A DNA stretch of 64,000 nt from the NCBI GenBank assembly GCA_963718405.1, contig CAVQYZ010000004.1, positions 372,001 through 436,000 of the forward strand, in the 5' to 3' direction. The stretch comes from Bog-756 sp963718405 (GTDB lineage: Bacteria > Actinomycetota > Acidimicrobiia > Acidimicrobiales > RAAP-2). The translations under genes and the position numbers were made by a program. Under the pieces are notes generated by a model, which saw nothing but the letters and a program-made list of their open reading frames with translations, was not told the origin of the DNA and ran no database searches. Positions 54,289 through 61,746 of the stretch are shown one piece after another (positions within the stretch are counted from its first letter, which is position 1; every line of letters starts with the position of its first letter).

Positions 54289-55586
54289 GTGGGAACGGTG
54301 TCTCCACCGACCCTGCCGACGTACAGGCCTCAGCGGCACTGGCTTCTGCTGCAGCAGGCTCGAGCGGACGCGCCGTGGCGTGGTTCCACTGCTTCGCCGG
54401 AATCGCCGGGGATATGGCGCTCGGAAGCCTCATCGACGCCGGTGCCGACCTGGATGAAGTGCTGGCCGTGCTGGAGCGACTGCCACTGGGTGGCTGGGCC
54501 CTCGAGGTGGAACCGGTGCTCCGGGGGGGAATCGCCGCGTCACAGGCGGTGGTCTCGGTTCAGGACACCGTGGTGGTCCGGACCCACGCCCACATCGTCG
54601 GGCTGGTGGAGGAGGCCCGCCTACCCGAGCGGGTGGCCCGCCGGGCCCTGGCCACCTTCGCCGCCCTGGCCGATGTGGAAGCCCGCCTCCACCGCCGACC
54701 GGTGGACCAGGTGCACTTCCACGAGGTGGGGGGACACGACACCATCATCGACGTGGTGGGAACGGCGGCGGCGTTGGAGGTGCTCGGGATCGACGACATC
54801 CGGGCCAGCCCCGTGGCCACCGGGATGGGCATGGTCCGGGCAGCCCACGGCATGCTGCCCAATCCGGCCCCGGCGGTGGTGGCACTCCTCGAAGGGGCAC
54901 CGACCTGGGGCCGGAACATCGCTGTCGAGCTGACCACACCGACCGGGGCGGCACTGCTGGCCGCTCTGTGCTCGGGGTTCGGCCCCATGCCCCCGATGAG
55001 GGTGACCGGACAGGGCTTCGGGGCCGGGTCCCGTGAGCTCGACGAGCTCCCCAACTGCACCCAGGTGGTGACGGGCCTCCAGGTGGCTCGGGTGGATGGG
55101 AGCGGGCCGTTGGCTACCGCCGCGGCCGTGGCTGTGGACGGCGATGCCGACGCCGGCCAACCGGTGGCGCACCTCGAGACCAACGTCGACGACGCCACCG
55201 GCGAGCAGCTGGCCCACGCCATCGCGGTCCTGCTGGACTCGGGCGCCTACGACGCCTGGCTGGCCCCGGTGGTCATGAAGAAGGGGCGCCCGGGCTCGGT
55301 GGTCCACGTGCTCTGCGACCCGTCGATGGTGACATCACTCCGGTCCGTGCTCCGGCAGGCCACCGGCTCACTCGGGATCCGGATGACCAGTGGCGAACGG
55401 TGGCCGGTGGCGCGCTCGATCGAATCGGTGTGGATCGATGGTCAGCTGATCAGGCTCAAGGTCAGTGGCGACCGGGTCAAAGCGGAGCACGAGGACGTGG
55501 CCCTGGCGGCGCGGCGCACCGGACAGCCCTTGCGGGATCTGTCCGAGCGGGCCGAGGCCATGTGGAAGGCCACCCGGCCGGGTTAG
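54285..55586 (+). CDS. larC: Nickel insertion protein LarC (single uninterrupted frame)
   Basis: LarC is the CTP-dependent nickel insertase that metallates the pincer precursor. Seen are WFHCFAGIAGDMALGSLIDA, the metal-rich VDQVHFHEVGGHDTIIDVVG, ELTTPTGAALLAALCSGFGP, ETNVDDATGEQLAHAIAVLL, YDAWLAPVVMKKGRPGSVVH and VKAEHEDVALAARRTGQPLR. In Lactobacillus plantarum the gene is split and joined by programmed frameshifting (larC1/larC2); here one 433-codon frame covers both parts. GTG 54285 overlaps the larB stop. LarE is encoded 7 kb away on the other strand; larA is not in the window. Confidence 0.94.
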   Translation: MSGNGVSTDPADVQASAALASAAAGSSGRAVAWFHCFAGIAGDMALGSLIDAGADLDEVLAVLERLPLGGWALEVEPVLRGGIAASQAVVSVQDTVVVRTHAHIVGLVEEARLPERVARRALATFAALADVEARLHRRPVDQVHFHEVGGHDTIIDVVGTAAALEVLGIDDIRASPVATGMGMVRAAHGMLPNPAPAVVALLEGAPTWGRNIAVELTTPTGAALLAALCSGFGPMPPMRVTGQGFGAGSRELDELPNCTQVVTGLQVARVDGSGPLATAAAVAVDGDADAGQPVAHLETNVDDATGEQLAHAIAVLLDSGAYDAWLAPVVMKKGRPGSVVHVLCDPSMVTSLRSVLRQATGSLGIRMTSGERWPVARSIESVWIDGQLIRLKVSGDRVKAEHEDVALAARRTGQPLRDLSERAEAMWKATRPG

Positions 55587-56812
55587 CCCGTCAGGTTCAG
55601 CGGAGGTTGGTCGTCGGGTGCTCCGTCCGGCATGTCCGGCGGCTCCCAGCGCCAACCTCTCTCACCGATGGGCACCAGACGGTGGCGTTGGTGGGTCTTC
55701 AGATAGTGGTGCCAGTGACACAACCTGGCCAGATTGGCCATGCTCGCTTCGCCTCCATCGGCGAAGGGGGTGACGTGGTCGATCTCCAGCCCGTCGGCGA
55801 CATCACAGCCGGGGATCACACAGACCGGATCCCGCTCGCACAACGCCTTCCGCAGTGATGTGGGGATGGTCCGCCCTCCGTGAGCCACCGCGGTGACGTC
55901 GGTTCCGTCCGTGACCAGAATGTCGAGGATCGAATCGACCGCCAGTCTCCGGGCCACGGCCACCGGCAACGGCCCGACCCCGGGGATTTCACAGACCTCA
56001 CCCGGTTCGAGCGTTCCCCGCATCAGCGCCCCGTGATCGACCCGGACGTGGAGCATGGTTTGCGGGCCATGGCGGGAACTCCCGTCTGGGCAACCATCGG
56101 GTTCGGATCGGGCGTCCCTGCAGGCCAGGTGGACCAGAGCGTCGGCGGCCATGGCGCTCCGAGGCTCGTCGTGGCCGGCCCGCCTGGCCTGTTCGGCCAA
56201 CCGATCGGACTCCGCCTTGACCGCAGCCACCAACCGGGCCCCGGCATCGGGGGTCAACCGGGCGTCGAAGCGCACGGCCCCGTCACCGTCGGTCCAGTTG
56301 CGTAGGTAGCGACCCTTGCGGATGGCGTCATAGGTGGTGTTCTGGTCCTGTCCGACAGCCTTGACCCGCCGGCAGCGCAGCTTGAGCAGGGTCAGTGGCT
56401 GCTGCTCGGCGGTCTTGACCAACTCCTGCTCGGCCTGGGGCTGGAGGATGGCAGCACCGGCAATCTCTTTGACCTGGGTCTCCGAGAGCCGACCGTCGCG
56501 CATGGCCTCATCGGTGGCGGGTAGGGAGTTGAGTCGCCGGGCCGCCTGGAGGGTGGTGATGGCCGGGCCCAGTCCCGTGCCGGTGGCTTCCGCCACATGG
56601 GCCGCGGCTGAGCGATGACCCTTCCGCCGCCACACGTTGGACGACTCCACCCGCCGGGCCGCCAGCAGCTTCCCACCGGCCGACAGCTTTTCGATCTCCG
56701 AGAAGCACGAGAGCGCTCTGGCCGCGTCGGGGCCGCTCAGTCGCTCCGGATCGAAGTCGGCCAGGGCCGAGCGGAGGTCGGTGGCCACCTGGTGCAGCGC
56801 ATCGAAGGTCAT
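55583..56812 (-). CDS. HNH endonuclease with DUF222 domain (13E12 repeat family)
   Basis: The N-terminal 250 residues are DUF222 (LRSALADFDPERLSGPDAAR, KLLAARRVESSNVWRRKGHR, VKAVGQDQNTTYDAIRKGRY). The C-terminus is an HNH nuclease: CVIPGCDVADGLEIDHVTPF, ADGGEASMANLARLCHWHHY, with the paired Cys/His around the metal site. This family is abundant in high-GC actinobacteria and behaves like a mobile or repeated gene, though no inverted ends are seen. Its stop overlaps that of larC by four bases (convergent). The natural role is unproven. Confidence 0.92.
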   Translation of the reverse strand: MTFDALHQVATDLRSALADFDPERLSGPDAARALSCFSEIEKLSAGGKLLAARRVESSNVWRRKGHRSAAAHVAEATGTGLGPAITTLQAARRLNSLPATDEAMRDGRLSETQVKEIAGAAILQPQAEQELVKTAEQQPLTLLKLRCRRVKAVGQDQNTTYDAIRKGRYLRNWTDGDGAVRFDARLTPDAGARLVAAVKAESDRLAEQARRAGHDEPRSAMAADALVHLACRDARSEPDGCPDGSSRHGPQTMLHVRVDHGALMRGTLEPGEVCEIPGVGPLPVAVARRLAVDSILDILVTDGTDVTAVAHGGRTIPTSLRKALCERDPVCVIPGCDVADGLEIDHVTPFADGGEASMANLARLCHWHHYLKTHQRHRLVPIGERGWRWEPPDMPDGAPDDQPPLNLTG

Positions 56813-56988
56813 GGGGCCATGGTGTCAGGGGGGTGCGACGGACCATGATCCGACGGCCCGGGGGGCCGGGTGCGGCGGGCCGGGGTGGCCCCGTGCACCG
56901 GCGGTGAGCGACTACCGTCTGCCGTGCAGATGCGGAGCCGGCTCGACCGGTGGCGGTCCGCTGCCAGCTTCGGAAAGGAATGCCCTTC

Positions 56989-57555
56989 ATGTCTCGTGTC
57001 CGTACGTGGTCTCTCGTCGCTGTGACGGCCTCGGCCCTGGTCGGGCTGGCCGGGTGCAGCAGCTCGAGTACCCCGAGCACCACAACCTCCACCGCGGCGG
57101 CCCACACCACCGGATCGGTCTGCTCCACCGGGTCGACCGGTGCGGTGGCCGACATTCCAGTGGCCGACCAGTCGCCGGCCGGCGTGTCCGGGAAACAACC
57201 GAAGGTGGTGGTCCCTTCCGGGACTGCCCCCACGATGCTCGAGTGCACGGACCTGATCGTCGGAACCGGCCCCGCCGCCAAGGACGGGGACGACGTGACC
57301 GTGCAGTACGTGCTGGCCACCTACTCCTCGCACCAGGTGGTCCAGTCCTCGTGGACCAGTCAGCCCTTCACCTTCACCCTGGGCGCCAACACCGTCATAC
57401 CCGGTTGGGAGAAAGGCGTGGTGGGCATGAAGGCCGGTGGTCGACGCGAGCTGATCATTCCGCCGAGCTTGGGCTACGGAGATCAATCGCAAGGTCCGGG
57501 CATCACGGCCAACGACACCCTGGTCTTCATGGTGGACATGCTGAAGGTCAACTGA
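56989..57555 (+). CDS. FKBP-type peptidyl-prolyl cis-trans isomerase, lipoprotein
   Basis: A lipoprotein signal (VRTWSLVAVTASALVGLAGC) with lipobox LAGC anchors the protein outside the membrane. A low-complexity Ser/Thr linker follows, then an FKBP domain: LIVGTGPAAKDGDDVTVQYV, FTLGANTVIPGWEKGVVGMK, GGRRELIIPPSLGYGDQ and DTLVFMVDML. These are the core residues of the FKBP pocket, so isomerase activity on secreted proteins is expected. ATG 56989 lies nine bases after AAAGGA; ATG 56980 touches that site and is less likely. Confidence 0.92.
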   Translation: MSRVRTWSLVAVTASALVGLAGCSSSSTPSTTTSTAAAHTTGSVCSTGSTGAVADIPVADQSPAGVSGKQPKVVVPSGTAPTMLECTDLIVGTGPAAKDGDDVTVQYVLATYSSHQVVQSSWTSQPFTFTLGANTVIPGWEKGVVGMKAGGRRELIIPPSLGYGDQSQGPGITANDTLVFMVDMLKVN

Positions 57556-58129
57556 GGCCGGCCTCGGGCCGGTACACCCAGACCAGGTGGCGACCGGTGG
57601 ACCCGGGCGAGGTGGCGATCACGTCATCCGTGCGCTCGAGGTGGAAGCCCAGCTTGGGCGGGATCGCCGCACTGGCCAGGTTGGCGGCGTCGCAGTGGAT
57701 CTCGACCCGGGACACGCCGTCCATGGCCAGAGCGGCCCGGGTCAGGCCGGCCGCCGCGGCAGTGGCGACCCCACGCCCCGTGCAGTCGGTCCGGACCCAG
57801 TAACCGATCTCCAGTCCTCCCGGGCCGATGCGGTCGTGCAGACCGCAGAAGCCCAGCAGCGCCGACCCTGTGTCACCGGAGCGGATGGCGAACTGGAATT
57901 CGCTCCCGGCCTCCCAGCTGAGGTCGGCCTGGGCCAGAAAGCTCCCGATGGACTCCGGGGTGGCCGGGACCTGGGCCCACGGCATCCAGGGAGCCAGTTC
58001 GTCCAGGCTGGCGTTGACCGAGTCGACCAGCTCGCCCACGTCCTCCGGCGTGGCCCGGTGCAAGGTCACGCCGGCCGAATTGACGACCTGGTCGGGACGC
58101 CCGGTCAGCCAGTGGTCGCTCGGGTGCAC
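57548..58129 (-). CDS. GNAT family N-acetyltransferase (RimJ/RimL-like)
   Basis: The 193-residue protein has VTLHRATPEDVGELVDSVNA, ELAPWMPWAQVPATPESIGS and GLEIGYWVRTDCTGRGVATA, the acetyl-CoA loop, then VEIHCDAANLASAAIPPKLG near the end. This is the RimJ/RimL pattern (LR.....DA, W..., GYW......G.A), used to acetylate ribosomal proteins, small amines or antibiotics. The target is unknown. GTG 58129 is the longest start; homology begins near residue 17. It is convergent with the FKBP gene, whose end it overlaps by eight bases. Confidence 0.87.
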   Translation of the reverse strand: MHPSDHWLTGRPDQVVNSAGVTLHRATPEDVGELVDSVNASLDELAPWMPWAQVPATPESIGSFLAQADLSWEAGSEFQFAIRSGDTGSALLGFCGLHDRIGPGGLEIGYWVRTDCTGRGVATAAAAGLTRAALAMDGVSRVEIHCDAANLASAAIPPKLGFHLERTDDVIATSPGSTGRHLVWVYRPEAGLS

Positions 58130-58156
58130 GCCTTCTCCTCGGCTGCCGACTGGCCG

Positions 58157-58612
58157 CTACGCCGGCGGGTCCCCGGCCGTGTGGCGGTACACGTTGGTTA
58201 CCCGTTCCTCGAAGCCGACCCGACGGTAGAGCCGGTTGGCCGCCTCCCGGCTCGGGCGGGAGGTCAGGTCGACGGTCTTGGCCCCGGCGGCATCGGCCCG
58301 GTCCAGGGCCGCCAGCACCAGGGCCTCGCCGGCACCGGCCCCGCGGGCCGACTCGTCCACCACCACGTCCTCGATCCACGCCCTCACCCCGGTGGGCACC
58401 CGGAACAGGGCCAGGGTCAGTGACCCCACGATGGATCCGGACTGGTCCCGGGCCACGAACAGCACCGATGCCTCCGACGCCACCATCTGGCCCAGCTCGG
58501 TCGGGCCGGGGGGCGGGGAGGACGAGGAGAGCTGGGGGATCAAGGTCACGAAGGCCTGGACCAGCTCATCGGTCACCTCGAGCACCTCACTGACCTGCAC
58601 CTTCGGGGTCAT
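58157..58612 (-). CDS. GNAT family N-acetyltransferase
   Basis: The 151-residue protein has the acetyl-CoA-binding motif A in IEDVVVDESARGAGAGEALV, followed by VDLTSRPSREAANRLYRRVG and FEERVTNVYRH, the usual ending of a compact GNAT. SIVGSLTLALFRVPTGVRAW supplies the central strands. Substrate unknown. It lies 27 bases upstream of the RimJ-like gene on the same strand, so the two may be co-transcribed. Confidence 0.88.
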   Translation of the reverse strand: MTPKVQVSEVLEVTDELVQAFVTLIPQLSSSSPPPGPTELGQMVASEASVLFVARDQSGSIVGSLTLALFRVPTGVRAWIEDVVVDESARGAGAGEALVLAALDRADAAGAKTVDLTSRPSREAANRLYRRVGFEERVTNVYRHTAGDPPA

Positions 58613-58700
58613 CCGGCGTTCCCGGTGGGAGTGGTCGGACCTGCGCCCCCGGCCTCGGATCCGCTTCCCGCCGTGCCCCGGTGCGTCCGGCTCGCCCGGT

Positions 58701-59399
58701 TCACGTCTTGTCGGGGTCGCCCCGCCATATCGGGGAGCGCACCGAGTCGTAGAGGACCTCGACCGGCTCCCCGCGCAGGGCGGCGAAGACGTGCTGACCC
58801 CATCGCTCCGCCCCGGCCAGGGGAAAGGGCAGTTGATCGAGGGGGAACCAGCCCACGTCGGAGCACTCGAGGGGGTGGGCTTTGAGCTCGCCCCCGATGG
58901 GCCGGCACTGGAACACCAGGGAGTAGAGCGGTATCCGGCTGATGCCGATCCGGAGGCCGTCGAGCACGGCGATGAGCCGGACCACCTCCACGTCGATGCC
59001 GGTCTCCTCCTCGACCTCTTTCACCACCACTTCGGCGGCCGAGTACCCGACGTCGGCCCACCCGGTGGGATAGAGCCACACACCGGAGTCGGCCCGTTTG
59101 ACCAGGAGGATCTCGCCCTTGTCGTTGCCCACTGCGGCCCCGACCGCCACCTTGGGGGTCACGTAGCCCGGGACGCCCTTGCCCACCGACCCCAGCCACT
59201 CCTCGACGAGGCCGTCGGCGTCCTCGACCCCGTCGGACCCCTCCTCGACGGCCACCCGGATGTCGGCCGCCACCCGGAGTACCTCTTCGAACCGCTCCTG
59301 TTCGTAGAGCGATTCGGTGAAGCCCAGGCCGGTACGGGCGATACCGGCTAGGGCCTCGCTCCAGCGGAGGAGTTGTTTGGTGGAGGGAACGGGTTCCAC
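58701..59399 (-). CDS. Nudix hydrolase with N-terminal Nudix_hydro_N domain
   Basis: About 60 N-terminal residues (LLRWSEALAGIARTGLGFTE, LYEQERFEEVLRVAADIR) form the helical Nudix_hydro_N domain. The Nudix box is GWADVGYSAAEVVVKEVEEE-TG: the metal-binding Glu residues of the second half are present, but the first Glu is Tyr and the Arg is Lys relative to the general signature. That GWADVG form is usual for this subfamily, to which B. subtilis YjhB and CDP-choline or ADP-ribose pyrophosphatases belong. ATG 59399 is divergent from a small Cys-rich protein gene. Confidence 0.85.
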   Translation of the reverse strand: MEPVPSTKQLLRWSEALAGIARTGLGFTESLYEQERFEEVLRVAADIRVAVEEGSDGVEDADGLVEEWLGSVGKGVPGYVTPKVAVGAAVGNDKGEILLVKRADSGVWLYPTGWADVGYSAAEVVVKEVEEETGIDVEVVRLIAVLDGLRIGISRIPLYSLVFQCRPIGGELKAHPLECSDVGWFPLDQLPFPLAGAERWGQHVFAALRGEPVEVLYDSVRSPIWRGDPDKT

Positions 59400-59455
59400 T
59401 CACCTGACGCTACCCCCTGCCACCGCGGAGCCGCATCCATCAGGCAGAATGAGGC

Positions 59456-59635
59456 GTGGCCGTCAACGAGGATTGCCGTCATTACGTGATGCAGACCACC
59501 TCCCACGAGGAGAAGCTCGAACGGTGCCGCATGGGTGCCAACGAGCAGTTGCCCTTCGGTTGCCCCGAAGGTTGCCTGTTCTACGAGCCGCGCAAGGTGT
59601 CCGGTGCGGGCTGGACCGTCCGCAAGGACTCCTGA
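59456..59635 (+). CDS. Small cysteine-containing protein, possible zinc-binding, function unknown
   Basis: A 59-residue frame starts at GTG 59456: MAVNEDCRHYVMQTTSHEEK, LERCRMGANEQLPFGCPEGC, then LFYEPRKVSGAGWTVRKDS. Four Cys in the order C-x(16)-C-x(11)-C-x3-C, with two His near the first, suggest a small metal site. The composition is balanced and protein-like and it stands alone between a divergent Nudix gene and a convergent SRPBCC gene. Short proteins of this kind with a CP.GC.FYE ending are familiar from actinobacteria. The ribosome site (GAGG) is too close to the start to be convincing. Confidence 0.6.
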   Translation: MAVNEDCRHYVMQTTSHEEKLERCRMGANEQLPFGCPEGCLFYEPRKVSGAGWTVRKDS

Positions 59636-59663
59636 AGCCGGACGAGACCCCGGCCGAGCGGCC

Positions 59664-60179
59664 TCAGCCCGGACCACTCTGGAAGGGAAGTTGCCGGCCT
59701 GTCTCCAGCAGCGTCTTCAGGCCACTGAGGATCTCGCTCCAGCCGCCGCCGGCCCCGCCCGACTCGCTCTCGCCCCTCAGCACACCGGCCCACAGCGGTG
59801 CGCCGCTCACATCGTGGGTCACGGTGAGCTTGGTGACCCCGCCCCGCACCGGCTCGATGTCGTAGGTCAGCCGGGTGAAGGCCTCCGACGCCAGCTCGGG
59901 CGTCATGGTCATGCGCCAGGTCTGGACCAGCTTGCGGGGAGGATCGGACTCGATCACCTCGCCGTCGCTGATGACCTCCGGGCAACCCACCGCTCTCATG
60001 CCCTCGTTGGCCAGGGCCCGGAACGAACCCCCCGACCGCAGCTCGTACTCCACCAGCGGGGCGTACCCGTACTGCACCGTCCACTCGGGCCGGGTCACCG
60101 CCTCCCAGATGGCCTCGGGCGTGGCCCGGATGTAGACCCGGTGGATCAGGTTGGTCTCGGACGTGGTCGTGGCGTTCAT
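59664..60179 (-). CDS. SRPBCC (AHSA1/START-like) domain protein
   Basis: The 171-residue protein has HRVYIRATPEAIWEAVTRPE, YELRSGGSFRALANEGM, VIESDPPRKLVQTWRMTM and GGVTKLTVTHDVSGAP, then GGGWSEILSGLKTLLETG. This is the Aha1-like helix-grip fold, which binds hydrophobic ligands. It is normally paired with an ArsR regulator, as here: ATG 60179 overlaps the arsR end by four bases. Ligand unknown. The frame is open to 60251 but the earlier start runs through arsR. Confidence 0.9.
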   Translation of the reverse strand: MNATTTSETNLIHRVYIRATPEAIWEAVTRPEWTVQYGYAPLVEYELRSGGSFRALANEGMRAVGCPEVISDGEVIESDPPRKLVQTWRMTMTPELASEAFTRLTYDIEPVRGGVTKLTVTHDVSGAPLWAGVLRGESESGGAGGGWSEILSGLKTLLETGRQLPFQSGPG

Positions 60180-60496
60180 GGTCGTGCCTCCAAGTTGGTC
60201 TTCAGGTTGGCGAGCGCCGATGCGTGGCGCTCGGTGTACTTGTCGATCCACCGGTCGTGGATCAGCCGGATCGGGACGGGGTTGAGGAAGTGGAGCTTCT
60301 CCCGCCCGGACCGTTGGGTGATGACCAGCCCGGCCTCTTCCAGCAGGCGCAGATGCTTCATGACCCCGATACGGGTCATGTCCACCTGGGAGGCCAGATC
60401 GGTCAAGGTGCGACCCTCCCGTTCGAAGAGCAGGTCGAGCAGGAGCCGTCGCGTGGGGTCGGCCAGCGCCTTGAACACCAGGTTGTCGTCGTCCAC
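60176..60496 (-). CDS. ArsR family transcriptional regulator
   Basis: The 106-residue protein has LVFKALADPTRRLLLDLLFE and the winged helix TLTDLASQVDMTRIGVMKHL, RLLEEAGLVITQRSGREKLH, ending in NPVPIRLIHDRWIDKY. The metal-site Cys motif of true ArsR/SmtB sensors is missing, as in the ArsR proteins paired with SRPBCC genes. GTG 60496 is the start. A palindrome placed in its own promoter (60510-60529) suggests self-repression. Confidence 0.92.
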   Translation of the reverse strand: MDDDNLVFKALADPTRRLLLDLLFEREGRTLTDLASQVDMTRIGVMKHLRLLEEAGLVITQRSGREKLHFLNPVPIRLIHDRWIDKYTERHASALANLKTNLEARP

Positions 60497-60504
60497 ACCC
60501 GGTC

Positions 60505-60534
60505 AGAATAGGTAACTATATGGTTACCTGTCAA
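60505..60534 (-). promoter_or_regulatory. arsR promoter with palindromic operator in the spacer
   Basis: On the minus strand a consensus -35 TTGACA (60534-60529) and -10 TATTCT (60510-60505) are 18 bases apart. The perfect inverted repeat AGGTAAC-N6-GTTACCT (60510-60529) fills the spacer, exactly where a dimeric ArsR repressor would block polymerase. It is about 10 bases upstream of the GTG start. Confidence 0.75.
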
Positions 60535-60619
60535 GGGGGAGCGATGGTTGGACCGGGTGGTTCGGTTGGGGCGCGCCTGATCGGTGAGCCGCCGCCGCCC
60601 TGTCGGCCTGCCTGGGGCC

Positions 60620-61503
60620 TCAAGGGGTGCGGGTGGCCACCACGGTGTAGGTGAGGGGCAGGCGGGGGTAACCGTCGCCGGCGCTCCACTGCCCCGGGGC
60701 CGACTCGACCAGCCAGGGGAACTGTTGGTGCACCGTCCAGTCGTGCTCCACCAGCCGGTCGATGCGCATCCCGCGTTCGACCAGGGCCGTCACCACCTCG
60801 CCGATGCTGTGGTTCCACTCGTAGGTGCGCTGGTTGGTCAAGGGCCGGGCCGCGTCGGTGTAGGTCTGGTCGGAGTCGTCGACGTAGGGCTGGCGCTCCT
60901 CGAAGTACGAGTAGGCCAGAGCGGGTCGGTCGGGCTCCAGGCGACCAGGCCAGCGGATGGATGTCGTGGAGGTACAGCCGTCCCCCCGGTCGGGCCAACG
61001 CCGCCACCTGGTCCGCCCATCGGGCCACGCTCGGCAGCCAGCACAGGGCACCGAGGCTGACATAGACCACGTCAAAGGAGGCCGGAGCCAGCGTGGTGGC
61101 GGCGTCGAAGACGTCGGCGCACACGAAGGTCGAGCGGTGGTCGAGGCCGGCTCTGACGGCCAGTACCCGGGCGGCCCGGATGGCCTCCTCCGAAAAGTCC
61201 AGACCGGTCACGGTGGCCCCGGCGTCGGCCCAGGCCAGGGTGTCCTTGCCGAAGTGGCACTGGAGGTGCACCAGGTCCAGGCCGGAGACGTCGCCCAGGG
61301 CCTCGATCTCACGCCGGCGGGGGCCGGGCCGTTTCGTACAGCCACCCTTCGACGTCGTAGAAGGCCGACTGGACGTGGATCGGGACCCGCTCATCCCAGT
61401 TGCGCCGGTTGGCGGCCAGCAGGTCCGGTGTCCGGTCAGGTGCGGCCCCGTCGGGTGCGGCCCGGTCGCCGGCTCCGGCCCCGCCACCGTCGACCCGGTC
61501 CAC
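60620..61503 (-). CDS. Class I SAM-dependent methyltransferase, two +1 frameshifts
   Basis: Joined across frames the protein reads LLAANRRNWDERVPIHVQSA, YDVEGWLYETARP, then GDVSGLDLVHLQCHFGKDTL (SAM motif), TVTGLDFSEEAIRAARVLAV, DVVYVSLGALCWLPS, RPGGRLYLHDIHPLAW, and after the second shift YSYFEERQPYVDDSD, RTYEWNHSIGEVVTALVERG. The breaks are an extra G/C in a run of five near 61319-61323 and another near 60940. The start is GTG 61503, four bases after the NIL-domain gene, so it is the last member of the hemQ operon. The acceptor is unknown. Confidence 0.82.
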
Positions 61504-61506
61504 GGC

Positions 61507-61746
61507 TCAGCTTTCGACGATGTCGCCGAGCAGGTCCACCTGGACCCCCTCGGCCCGGAGCCACTCCACGGCCCGGTCCACCGTGCCCCCGCTGCCGTCC
61601 AGCTCACAGATGATCCAGCCCTCATGCTCGCCCACGTCGGCCCGCCTGATGTTGGGGACGATGTCGAACTCCTTGACCATCCGGGCGATGATCGGCTCGC
61701 GCACCAACTCCTCGGGGAAGGTCAACTTGACCCGTACGCCGATCAT
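61507..61746 (-). CDS. NIL domain-containing small protein
   Basis: The 79-residue protein starts MIGVRVKLTFPEELVREPII, continues ARMVKEFDIVPNIRRADVGE and contains GWIICELDGSGGTVDRAVEW, the NIL-domain fold (ferredoxin-like, found at the end of MetN and next to ferredoxins). NIL domains bind methionine in transporters and appear alone in sulfur metabolism operons. ATG 61746 overlaps the larE stop (ATGA). Position after a sulfur transferase suggests a role in sulfur handling, but this is inference. Confidence 0.85.
   Translation of the reverse strand: MIGVRVKLTFPEELVREPIIARMVKEFDIVPNIRRADVGEHEGWIICELDGSGGTVDRAVEWLRAEGVQVDLLGDIVES

Noticed and set aside
55583..56812. DUF222/HNH gene considered as a homing endonuclease or insertion element
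   Set aside because: No intron, intein or inverted ends are visible and the gene is free-standing; kept as an ordinary CDS of a multicopy family.
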